NCBI GenBank assembly: GCA_030549775.1
Contig: CM060175.1
Span: forward strand, 98,571,470 to 98,635,469
Reading direction: 5' to 3'
DNA: 64,000 bases
DNA from: Tamarix chinensis
Lineage: Eukaryota; Streptophyta; Magnoliopsida; Caryophyllales; Tamaricaceae
Below the pieces are notes generated by a model that saw only the letters and a list, made by a program, of their open reading frames with translations, did no database searches and was not told where the DNA came from. Positions 51,530 to 61,969 of this stretch are shown here, one piece after another. How positions within the stretch are numbered: position 1 is the first letter of the stretch; each line of letters begins with the position of its first letter. Position numbers and translations under genes: made by a program.

Positions 51530-51640
51530 CTCAGCTTAGGGATTTGATGCTTCGAACATAGCTATCAAACTGCGCTCAGCTGCTACTACCGACGAGGAGA
51601 ACAGGTGAGCAAGCGGGGTTAGCAGAGTACTTGTAATAGT
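51530..51640 (-). other. Probable 5' UTR exon of the DEK gene
   Basis: The minus strand shows a donor at 51530/51529 (AAGCTGAG before GTATCAATT), and the next acceptor is TTTTCAG at 50147, which begins the exon containing the start codon at 50094. The exon's upstream limit is a guess, since no TATA box is clear. The 1.4-kb leader intron is a common arrangement in plant genes. The 66-codon frame covering this exon lacks conserved features. Confidence 0.5.
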
Positions 51641-51649
51641 ATCTCCCTT

Positions 51650-54600
51650 CCTTTGAGGACAAATTGGGAATTTAGACGAAAAATATGATTCTCTTTCGGA
51701 TTTGAAATTCGGATTTAAGACATAGTTTAATGCCACGTAGGTTATGGAGCTTTCCGATTACTGTTGTCACTTGTGTCAGGAAATACGACGTTGAGTTGAT
51801 GGACGGCTGAGATTAGAACTAGTGTAAGTAGCTGTTGGGATGTCATGTGATGTGCGTGTGCGCGGGAGAGATTTGAGTCATTAGACCGAGAAGGCTAGTA
51901 GCGTCTTTGCCGAAGAAAACGAGGTTATCATAAAATAAGTTTTTAGTTTTTTAACCAGGCGTGTTAAATATACTTCGAAACTGTCGAGTAAATATTACCT
52001 AGACCCGATCCGTTTAATAAATAAATATAAGAATAAAAGTTAAGTTTTAAAGAATTAAGTCCATCTGGTTGGTAAACTTTTGTAATAAATAACTCAAGAT
52101 TAAAAATAGAGTTGTCTAACAAACAATATAAACTATATCCATTATTACTAATCATTAATTACTGCTATCATATATTATTACTAATTATTGTTATTGCTAA
52201 TTAATAAGATGGAATAATTAATATAACTATTTATTAATATAATGCGACTATTCATCTTATATGTGCATTAAGTGTATATAACTGTTTATTTACTGTACAT
52301 ATGTCAAACAATTAATTTTAATAAAGTATTAACTATATATTTTCTAATCAAATATTTTCTTAATTAATTATCCGAATATATTCAGAAAACTATTAATTTT
52401 CTGTATATTAATTGAATTGTCGGACTATTCATATCTTGCATGTTAATATATAAATAATTAATACACCAAAGTGCATATTCATTTGTTTCACATGCATATA
52501 TTCATTAATACAATGCGACTATTTATCTCCTATGTGCATCAAATGCATATAACTATTTACTTGTTGTACATATGTCGAACAACTAATTTTAATAAAGTAT
52601 TAATCAAATATTTTTTTAATTAATTACCTGAACATATGCGGTCAACTATTAATTTCATGTGTATTAATTGAATTGTCAAACTATTCATATCCTATATATT
52701 AATATATAAATAATTAATACACCAAATAAAGTGCATAAATCAGTCGATCAACACATATGCATCTACTACCATTAATACAATGCAACTAGCAAATACATAT
52801 AACCAATTTTAATGAAGTATTATTTTTTTTCTTTTTTTGTAAGGTTAGATCAACATCAATCAAATATGATGATAATGATGATGATGATGATAATAATAAT
52901 AATAATAATAATAATTTTATTATTTATTATTAATAATATGACTATTATTATTAATATAGCTATAATAATTATAACTATTAATATAACTAATAATAATATA
53001 ATTATTCATATAATTTTGATAATTACTATTATCATAATTTATAATATAATGATGATAATTATTATTATGATAATATTGAATATTAATATAATTGATTATT
53101 ACTATTATGAATATTATCATGATTAATAATATAATTATTATTAAAAAAACTAATAACAGAACCAACAACATTAGTTATTATATAAAAAAAGAGTTGTTTG
53201 GTAGACAATATACAGATAAATTTTTCTGCCTAAACTATACCTATTATTATTAATCATATATTATCACTGCCATATATTATTACTAAATAATAAGGTCAAA
53301 TAAATGATGAAATACTTATGCGTATTAATTGATTTGTCAAACTATTCATCTCCTACGCTTCATAACAACAAAATGATGTTCATCTCTTACGTATTAATTG
53401 AGATATTCATCTATTGCATATATGTCGAACAACACGTATTAATCAAAAAAATTCTTAATTAATTATCTAAAAATATGCAGCTAACCATTCATCTCACGCG
53501 TATTAATTGAATTGTAAAACCACCGAATATATGAATGTAACTATTCACCTGCTGCACATATGTCGAACAACACATATTAATCATGTATTTTCTTAATTAA
53601 TTACTTGAACATATACAGTCAACTATTCATTTCTTACATATTAATTAAATTGTCAAACTAATAAATATATGAATGCAACTATTCATCTCATACAAATAGC
53701 AAATTCATATAACTATTCATATTCTGTCATTAATATAGCACAGCTATTCATATCCTACATGCAATAAATGCATATAACTATTCATCTGTTGCACATATGT
53801 CGAACAATAAATATTAATCAAGTATTAATTAATTACTTGAATATATACAACTAACTATTCATTTTCTTCATATTAATTAAATTATTAAACTATTCATCTC
53901 TTATATAATAATATATAAATAATTAATACATCACCCGTGCATTGCACGAGGAAATGTAACTAATTTATGTTCAAGTTCGACTTGTTTATTAAACGAACCG
54001 AGCTCAAATATTATTTTGCTCGGCTCCTTTAGCTAAATTAACTAACCAAGTCCAAAAAATTTGTAAGTCGGCTTGCCTCATTATCAGTCTTGCCTACAAT
54101 CAGTGATGTAATGTGCAGTCTAGTTGGCACCCTAAATATATATATAACAACGGTAAAAGATAAGTACAATAATATTAAAAATATATGTCAATAATAGTAA
54201 AAAAATAGCATTAAAATTTAGTAGAATAACGGCGAGGAATTATTACATAAAACAGTGAAAGATCGTCATACCATCCATAAAAAGATTATCACATGTCTCA
54301 TGAAAGATCATCGTTTGGCGTAACAATTGATTAAGCATCAACATACATAGTTAGTGAAAGATCATCACACATAATATTAAAATATAGCAACCTACAATAA
54401 TAAATTATCAAAGGGTGAGTAAAAAATCATCACGCAGACGGTAAAAGATTACGAGAAGTTAAATAGATCAAATTATAAAATATTTAAAAAAAAAATCATC
54501 CCACCAATAGTGAAAGTATTTAGTTTATCACAAAAAAAATTATAATACATGATAGTAAAAAGATAATCACACAAATCAAAATTAACTTCGTTATATTTTT

Positions 54601-54904
54601 AAGTACAATTGTGGTGATAAAATGTACACAAATTATTTTTTTAAATTAGAAATATATCAATGTATGTATTTATTTATTGAGAAATTTTCCAAAAATGATA
54701 TAGTATTTTTTTAATTTTGTTAAAAACCTTAGGTATAGAAAATTTGATTTTCTAAAATTAAAAATAAATCAATGAGATTTTTAATAACTCTAATTATGTC
54801 ATGATGCAACCGATCATACCATATAAATATTGCGGACTAATTATTATATCATCAACATTCGTAATAAATTATTCTAAAATTTTGTTCTTTTACACTTCTC
54901 ATTA
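51650..54904. other. DEK upstream region and AT-rich repeat-filled intergenic DNA
   Basis: The first few hundred bases should hold the DEK promoter. From 52000 the DNA is extremely AT-rich. ATG/ATA/AAT microsatellite lies at 52866-53160. Around 53990-54080 words such as CCGAGCTCAAATATTATTTT and GCTCGGCTCC resemble old hAT-type interiors. At 54150-54560 the motif GTGAAAGATCATCACA recurs in degenerate form. No gene seen. Confidence 0.5.
52240..53950 (+). repeat. Degenerate tandem repeats of roughly 230-270 bp
   Basis: Recurring blocks contain ATATAACTATT, then TTGTACATATGTCGAACAA, then TAATTAATTA, then TGTATTAATTGAATTGTC, then AATATATAAATAATTAATAC. They occur at about 52240-52480, 52500-52740 and three more diverged times at 53290-53950, with the ATAA microsatellite between. 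The array ends at CACCCGTGCATTGCACGAGG (53933-53952), a near-palindrome. Confidence 0.7.
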
Positions 54905-55264
54905 GAGCATCCTCAACTACAACCCGAAAAATAAGTATCTAATTGTCCTATCGAATCATCAATCTCTTTCAGTATATTTTTATCAATTTACCTCAAATTT
55001 AATTTAATAGTCTACATTCACCAACCTCAAATTTATAACACTCAACTTCTTTTATCAATTACATCATCAATCATTTACACTTTATATTATTTAACTTTTA
55101 ATATATATCAATATATACATAATAATTAATAATTTATAAAAATATATAAAATTAATATTTGATTTTAATTATTTTTAAAATAACATACTATAGGTTTTCT
55201 ACTATAATAATAATAATTAATAAAAATATTACAACGAAAATACAAATACAGTATAATCAATTAA

Positions 55265-55811
55265 AATTTAATCCTTGTTCGAACTGGAAGATTACCGTGG
55301 ACTCGTTGGCGGCGATCCCATGAGCGAATCGGAGCAACTCCGTAAACCGAGCGTAATACTGGCGAACCGTCATTGGTCCCTGTGTCAGCTGCATAAACTC
55401 CCGAAGCTTATTCCTCCTGAGACTCTCGGGATAGAACCTGGTGCGTAAGGCGGCCTTAAACTCCTCCCATGAAGTTAGAAAACCGTTCCGGTCTCAATGC
55501 TCTTCCCACCAGGCATCTGCTACACCCCGTAGGAAGAAGGCTGCGATGCTAGGTCGTCGATCAGCCGGACAATTCACGGCCTCAAAAGTGCGATCCATAT
55601 CACGGATCCACCCCTCTAGGATCACTGAGTTTTCCTCCCCGGAGTAAGTCGGAGGGTGATGTCCCATAACCCTCTGAAGCCAGTCCTCCCCAGCACCATG
55701 GGCTTGGTGGGCGAACTCAAGAAAGGCGGTGACTGCCTCCTCTAAACGGCTAATCCTCCCGTTGTTTACCATCTCGCTGCAGCAAAAACAAACACTTAGA
55801 AATGAACCCAT
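55265..55811 (-). pseudogene. Ty3/gypsy gag, truncated and interrupted by a stop
   Basis: A likely start is the ATG at 55772 (MVNNGRISRLEEAVTAF). The frame continues with PPTYSGEENSVILEGWIRDM, CPADRRPSIAAFFLRGVADA, a TGA stop at about 55494-55496, then in the same frame TSWEEFKAALRTRFYPESLR, LREFMQLTQGPMTVRQYY and FTELLRFAHGIA. This is the Retrotrans_gag capsid domain (AFFLRGVADAWW...F...F.P). The stop could be a CGA to TGA change, typical of decay of methylated elements. The match ends near 55265, so the zinc knuckle, protease and polymerase parts are gone. Gag would form the intracellular particle of the retrotransposon. Confidence 0.88.
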
Positions 55812-56009
55812 TGGTTCAAAAATATTAACGAGGCTTTCTACTTCTTAGGGAAATCTTAATCTACCCTTGTACTCCTCACCGTGGCCGGGATCCAAAATTT
55901 TGAAAATAGAATGGTTTTCCATTAAGGTGGAAAATTCTTTTTCAAGTTCAATAGCAACTTCCAAAATTAACTTTATTTCCAAAAACGAGCGTGGTCAACA
56001 AGATCGACC

Positions 56010-56021
56010 GCTCTGATACCA
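56010..56021 (-). other. Primer binding site (initiator tRNA-Met)
   Basis: Three bases after the LTR end on the minus strand, the sequence TGGTATCAGAGC is complementary to the 3' end of plant initiator tRNA-Met. It identifies 56025-60671 as a 5' LTR and fixes the direction of the element. Confidence 0.93.
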
Positions 56022-56108
56022 ACTTGTAACACCCCCAAAATTTACTCCATTTTTTTTAAAAGCCATATTTAAAACTTAAAACTGTAAATTTTGGGAATGT
56101 TACCGCCA

Positions 56109-56154
56109 CACTTAATACTAGACCGGTTCACTTATACCGATCTAGCATTAAGTG
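56109..56154 (-). other. Conserved LTR hairpin 2 (best copy, 19-bp stem)
   Basis: Arms at 56109-56127 (CACTTAATACTAGACCGGT) and 56136-56154 (ACCGATCTAGCATTAAGTG) pair over 19 positions with an 8-base loop. In the sense RNA the only two non-Watson-Crick positions are G-U wobbles. Equivalent arms lie at about 15528-15573 (CACTTGGTAC / GTACTAAGTG), 20399-20469 and 30078-30123. It lies about 85 bases from the 3' end of the LTR. Confidence 0.6.
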
Positions 56155-57259
56155 CTAAGGCTAAGAAAAATAACTCGAGACATTAATAGATAAACCAACT
56201 CCATAATTACGGAGATCAAATTCGCGCAAGTCTTTACACAAACCCAAAGTACGAGGTTTAGTTTATCGAGAAAGGAGATAACCATAATAATAAAATTGTT
56301 CCAAAGTATTATTCATAAATAAGAGAAATGGTAGTAAAAATCTCAAGGAGAGCCAGCCATGTTGCTACGGGAACTGATCCCGCCCCATCATCTCTCGATC
56401 CCCCCTAATGTCCCATGAACATCGATATCATCATAAAAAGCCATCTCCTACCTGCAGGAAATCAGATGGGCCTTCTACTCGTTGGAATGAGCAGCACCCA
56501 TGAAACGGGTGATCAGTACGCTACGTACTGAGTAAGGTAACCGAATACTAAGGCCGACACATTTATACATCGAATCATGCAAGATAATAATCAGCATCAA
56601 ATTTCAAACTGCACATGTGATACATCAAAGCATATAATGAAATCCATAGCATAATATCAACAAGTCCACATATCAGGTCCAAAAAGATCTGGATTAATGG
56701 TTTAATCTTTCTTTCATCGTAAGTCGATACGCGTCATGCCATTTTATCAATCCATGCGAGTACAGGAACACCCCACTATTATAGCCGGTGGGCCGATCAC
56801 ACATAGAGCATCATGCCCTAACCATTATTATTACCGGTGGATCGATCACACATAGGGTACAACCCTAACCACTATTCATGACCAGTGGATCGGTCTGGTT
56901 CCTGCTCGCATGGTGTTCCATTATAAGTAATTAGTATCTTTTAAGAGCTTTAATGATTTTGGTATGTGTTTATTGAGCTCGAGTCACCCCACTATTATTA
57001 CCGATGGGCCGGTCACATATAGGACCTCATGTCCTAACCGCTATTATAACCGGCGGATCGGTCGCACATAGGACTGCGCATCCTAACCACTATTCCTGAT
57101 CGGTGGATCGGTCTAGACTCGGCTCAATAATCTTCCACTTTAAAAGATTAATGTCTTAAATATTTTATTCAAAGGCTTTCACCACGGACATGCACGAATC
57201 ATAAATCATAAATTCCATATGCATCATCATTCTTACACTTTAATCACCACATACATATG

Positions 57260-58060
57260 ATACCACAAAACCCTAATCAGCCACACCAAACCCTAATTAA
57301 CCACAACAACCCATAGTTAATCATTCCAAACCCTAATTCAGTCTCCTCCGTACCCTTAATTTGCTCCACGTGCTATTTTTCATCCCAAGTGCTCAAACAC
57401 CCAAACAACACTTACATTACCTTCCTTACATCCCAAATTAACTTTCCACATGTAAATTTCATGCCAATGCAGACCTTAATCTCCCCATGCAAACCTTCGA
57501 ACCTTTTTCATGCAAACCCTGAAATTCCACGTGAAAACCTAAATTCAACCATGCAACCCCTAATACCACCATACAACCATCAATGCCACCATGTAAACCT
57601 TAGTACCACCATACAATTATAAATACCACCATACAAACCATGATTTCGTCATACAAAACCCTAAATTCAATCCATACCAAACCTAAATTCAAACCATATA
57701 TAACCCAAAGATTTGTCCATACCAAACCCTAAATTCAATCCATACCAACCAAATATTCATCCTTACCAAACCCTAGATTCAAATCACATAAAACCGAAGA
57801 TTCATCCTTACCTTACCATTGATTAGATTCTCCCATTCATAACCACAAATTAGATTTTCCCATACAAGACCATAAGTTAGATTCTCCCACATAAAAATCA
57901 TAATTTAGAATCTCCCAAACAAACAATAAATTCGATTATCCTATATAACATCATAAATTACATTCTTCCAAATAAAACCATATATATTATATTCTCCGCA
58001 TAAAACCATAAATTATATTCTTCCACATAAAACCATACATTAGATTCTTCCTTATAAATC
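57260..58060 (-). repeat. Telobox minisatellite of the 5' LTR
   Basis: Degenerate units containing AAACCCTAA(A/T)TCA, CCATACCAAACC and later AAACCATA-ATTAGATTCTTCC, with unit lengths near 25-30 bp. Many copies keep AAACCCTA, the reverse of the plant telobox. Confidence 0.75.
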
Positions 58061-58584
58061 CATACAAGTAGGTCAAATCACTTCCCTTAGTCAACTTCTT
58101 TCCCCCATTATCTCTTTTCATCCTTTCTCTCACACAACCCATGTCAACATACTCACATGCATGTCTTACAGGATCACAACACATATCATCATACATAAAT
58201 AATACACATGCCATACAAAAACATACTTCAATTCCACGTTATATCATATACGACATAATTAATAATCATAAACATAGAATGCATAGAATATGAAACACAT
58301 AATGCATAGAAGCACACAATGGCCTTAGTAAACCCCTACCTGAATCGACACCGGTCTTGAAGCACGTTCCTACACCTCCTTAGGGCTTTGACCAAATAAT
58401 AACGTACTAATAAAATAACCTTAACAAATTTCTAACTTATCACAAGACCTTATTTTTAATTAAAAATTATTATATCAGAATTGACTCTACAAAATACTAG
58501 TAGAATATTAATAATAAAACTAATGCAGTTCAAAATAAAAAGGTGATATAAGGGTTTCTGCCCATCACCAAAATAATATGAGTA

Positions 58585-59010
58585 AAGACAATAATAATAA
58601 TAATAATAATAATAATTCTATAATAACTAAATATTATAAATAAAGATAATATCAAGAATAATAATAACAATAACAATAACAATAATATATAAGCTTTAAA
58701 ATTTAAAGTGGGGTTTCGACCCTACTTATAACTAATGACCTACTATTTATTAATATTAATAATAAAATTAATAACATATATAATAATATTGAAATAATAA
58801 AGATAATGATAATATTATTATTAATGGTTATAAGAACAATAGGAATAATAATACTAAAATACATAAGTGCGAATGTTAATACAAAATTAGGGCCTAAGAT
58901 TTTCCAGAATAATTAATAAAATGTTAATAATAATTATTCTAATAATTATAATATTAATAATAATAAGAATAATGATAATAATCATATAATAATTCAATTA
59001 ATAACTTAAA
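58585..59010 (-). repeat. Triplet (AAT-type) microsatellite zone of the 5' LTR
   Basis: AAT runs at about 58590-58614 and weaker AATAAT-rich DNA to about 59000. It occupies the same relative place as the triplet zones in the other long LTRs but is less pure. Confidence 0.8.
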
Positions 59011-60674
59011 ATTCGAAACTAACAATAAAATTATTTTATTACCATTCTCCACCCTACAAGTACAATTCAGCATAAATTTTATATCAAATAATAATATTCG
59101 AATAGTTACTAATAAATAAATTAAAAATGGAATAATTTACAATAAATAGTAAATAATGACTAAGGAGGTCTAGGGTTTCACCTTGAGTCGGCAGGAATGG
59201 GCGGCACCGACGGTGGTTCACGGCGGTGGCCGGAAAAATGATCTAAGAGGGAAAAAGATGAAGAAAAAGAGAGAAGGAGCAGGGGGAAATTAAAATAAGG
59301 TTTTGATTCGGTAGAGGAGGATTAGAGGGAGTTTTTGGGTGGTTCAGAGGGCAGTAAAAGTGGCAGAAACGGCAGCGGACGACGGCTTAAGGGTTTCGGG
59401 GTGAAAATTCTAGTGAGATGAGCAGCAAACTTGGCACGACTATGGGGGCCCGTGTAAGAGGAATAGAAGGTTAAAAATGGTTTAGTTAACTAGAGAAAAT
59501 TCCAGGGAAGAAATTGGAATGTTGCGGTGGCGTGGAGGTTGACTATCAGCAGTAGGGGAAGCGTCTGTAGTCATGGTGGCGGCCAGCCCTTGCTTAGGGT
59601 TTTCGGGGGATAAAAACTCCAAAACTCCTACAACCAGGCTATTTATAGATGGTGGATGGGATAATAGGGTGTTGAAGCTCGACAGGGAGGTAGTAAGTGC
59701 AAGAATTTGGGTGGCCGGTGGCAGTAATTGATCGGCCATCGTTTGGGTTGCTTCAAAATTTTGCGAGGCTGGGGAGAAGAAACAGGGGAGATTTAACGTC
59801 CAATAATTATGTCAATTTACTCCTGGAGTTAAGAGGAAGACAATGAGGCAAGAAACAGCCAGTATGAATCACCGTAGCCGAAGAGGCCATTGATGGGGTC
59901 GAAGGTTTCATCGTAGCGACGGGGAAAGACGGAGGGAGAAGGGAGAAGAAAGAAGGTGGGTCGGTCGGCCGAGGAAGGAAAAGATGGGGAGAACCGGGCG
60001 GTTCGCGCGCCGGTTAGGCCCTCACTTAATGAGACGCAACATCTCGACATGAAATCGACCAAAACTCCGTGTCTGGGTGCACGCAAGAAGAAGGTCAGCG
60101 ACGCTGGGCCGCAGGAGAAGAAAAGGAAGAAAAAGGAAAGAGGATTGGGTCGCGCCAGGCCCATTCGGCGGAAGAAGGAGGAAGAAAGAAAAGGAGAAAA
60201 GAAAAAGAAAGAGGAAAAAGGAAAAAAAAAGAAGAAAATAAGGTTTTGGGTTTAAATAAATTAATTAGAATATTTTGGGTATTTAATATAAAATATTTAT
60301 TTAACAAAAAATATTAAATTCCCCTTTTAGGCTAGTTTTAGATTTTTAAAATATTTTCCATCAATTCCATTTTAATTAGTAAAACACCCTAATTTTCTTC
60401 CATTAAATTATTTATACAATTAATATTAATTTGGAACTATTTTATCCTCCTTATTTTAAATAAAATAATTTATTTTGTTAATTTCTAAAATAAAATCCTT
60501 AACTAGCTAAAATTCCTAAATTTCTCCAAATTAAAATAGTAATAAATTTCTTCTTAATTTGTCCTAATTAATTTCCTTTTTATTTTAATCAAATAATTTA
60601 TTTAATTAATTTTTATAATAAAAACTCATTTAAATATAATATTTAAAATTAGAAAATTTCGGGGCATTTCACAA

Positions 60675-61233
60675 ACCATGATTCATTGTAGAAGGTGGTA
60701 CATTATTATCGTTGTAGTTAAAAATATCTAGAGAAAAATTACCTAAATATGAATTAATTTCATCATCAACAATCATGTTATGTAACGTGATGCATGCATA
60801 CATTATTTACTTCATTATCTCCATGTCTCAAACATGTGATGGGTCACAAACAATCACAAAATATCCTTGTAGTCTTCCAAATGCACGCTCAACATATTTT
60901 CTAGCAAATTTCTGACGATCCGTGAATAAATTTCTCTTTAGTCATTGAGGAAGCGGTATGGTTTTGATGAATATTTGTCAGTTTGAATATCCAATATGAT
61001 ATTCTATATTGTTGACCATATAATGAGCTTATGGTGTTAGTCCTTTGTAAATGGCATTGAATACCGGCGAGTGAGCGAGAACATTAAGATCATTATTTAA
61101 TCAGGAACATCTAATAAATGCATGTCATATCCAAATATCTTCGAATGCGATGACCTCTAGCATGATTGTCGGGACACCATGTTCACCACTACAAAACTGA
61201 CATTTCCATAAAATGGGATGATTTTCCCACTGC
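60675..61233 (-). pseudogene. PIF/Harbinger transposase (HARBI1-like nuclease), C-terminal pseudogene
   Basis: Minus-strand translation gives WENHPILWKCQF, SGEHGVPTIMLEVIAFEDIW, NNDLNVLAHSPVF, KTIPLP, FARKYVERAFGRLQGYF and ACITLHNMIVDDE. These are landmarks of the DDE_Tnp_4 family in plants, including the VERAFG motif around the last part of the nuclease domain. At least six stops interrupt the frame (for example after EDIWI and before LNNDLNV), so it is dead. The N-terminal part, with the first catalytic Asp, is missing where the hAT terminus begins. HARBI1-type proteins cut DNA during transposition. Confidence 0.85.
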
Positions 61234-61390
61234 CAATACTAGGGTTGTTCACGGTTCAAATATTCGATTTTTTGGATATCTGAAAATGATATTTAATATC
61301 CGATCCAAAATTTCGGATATCAAATAAAACCGATATTATTCGAATAGCCTTTGAAATATAAAAAAAAATACCAAATCAAAAATATATTTG

Positions 61391-61490
61391 ATAAATATCC
61401 GATTTGCCGAGCAAATATCTAATTTACTCAACAAATATCTCATTTGCTCAGCAAATATCCGAATTAACAAACAAATATCCGATTAAAGAG
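61391..61490. repeat. Five 20-bp subterminal repeats of the hAT element
   Basis: Exact 20-bp periodicity: units begin at 61391, 61411, 61431, 61451 and 61471, each with the core CAAATATC(C/T) (ATAAATATCC in the first) and variable second half such as GATTTGCCGA or CATTTGCTCA. Inverted GGATAT/ATATCC words lie nearby at 61275-61345. Clusters of short subterminal repeats are where hAT transposases bind. Confidence 0.9.
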
Positions 61491-61969
61491 CTAAAGCTAC
61501 TAAATCACAATACTTGATTAGATTCTATTAGATCTAATTCTTTAAAATACATTACATCACCAATTAACTTATTCTAAATTACCTTCCTTAGTACATAAAA
61601 CTATCCAACAATAAGCATATTTAAATAATAAAAATATAATCCTGCATGCTTGTAAATCATACACTTAATGCTGTAGTAAATACATTATAATCCTGCATAG
61701 TAAATACACAATTCATTAAGTGTAAAGCTAATGAAACAACAACAATAGTAGCTTCCTTGTGAGCAAACAATAGTTACATCATCATTCTAAGTTAATATCA
61801 TTGTAAATGAGGAATTAATTCAACAAATACCTACTCAGACTTATGCAAAGTTTATTGAGCTCTTACTCTTCAATGTGCATAAGTGGTAGAGTTATATTCA
61901 TATTCTCCAACTCTACAACAAAAAATAATGATTCACTGTGTTAATAAGTATCTCATAAGAATAAATTAA

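Larger units (their letters stand above)
56025..60671 (-). mobile_element. 5' LTR of a Ty3/gypsy retrotransposon (probable chromovirus)
   Basis: Plus-strand left end TGTAACACCCCCAAAATTTA and right end TTTCGGGGCATTTCA bound a 4647-bp LTR followed, in minus-strand sense, by the PBS and gag. The partner LTR and most of the interior are absent. The long LTR, tRNA-Met primer and gag type fit the Tekay/Del side of the chromoviruses, but without integrase or chromodomain this is inference. The base pairs next to the outer end are CAAAC. The copy holds all the family features: 3' hairpin, TCAGTAC hairpin, CCACCGG array, telobox minisatellite, triplet zone and, in reverse, the pyrimidine tract at 59180-60240. 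Confidence 0.9.
54905..61239 (-). mobile_element. PIF/Harbinger element split by a Ty3/gypsy insertion and cut by a hAT element
   Basis: GAGCATCCTCAACTACAACC at about 54905, preceded by TTA, resembles a PIF/Harbinger terminal repeat with its 3-bp target. Region 54905-55264 would be the downstream part of the element, and 60672-61239 carries the transposase (minus strand). The Ty3/gypsy fragment at 55265-60671 sits between them, and the hAT terminus at 61240 removes the upstream part from view. Order and strand of the two pieces are consistent with one element, but the link is inferred, since only one terminal repeat is in the window. Confidence 0.6.

Noticed and set aside
51536..51736. 66-codon minus-strand frame upstream of DEK
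   Set aside because: It overlaps the probable 5' UTR exon, stops before the splice donor and shows no conserved sequence; DEK translation starts at 50094.
55441..55647. 68-codon plus-strand frame
   Set aside because: Antisense shadow of the retrotransposon gag remnant.
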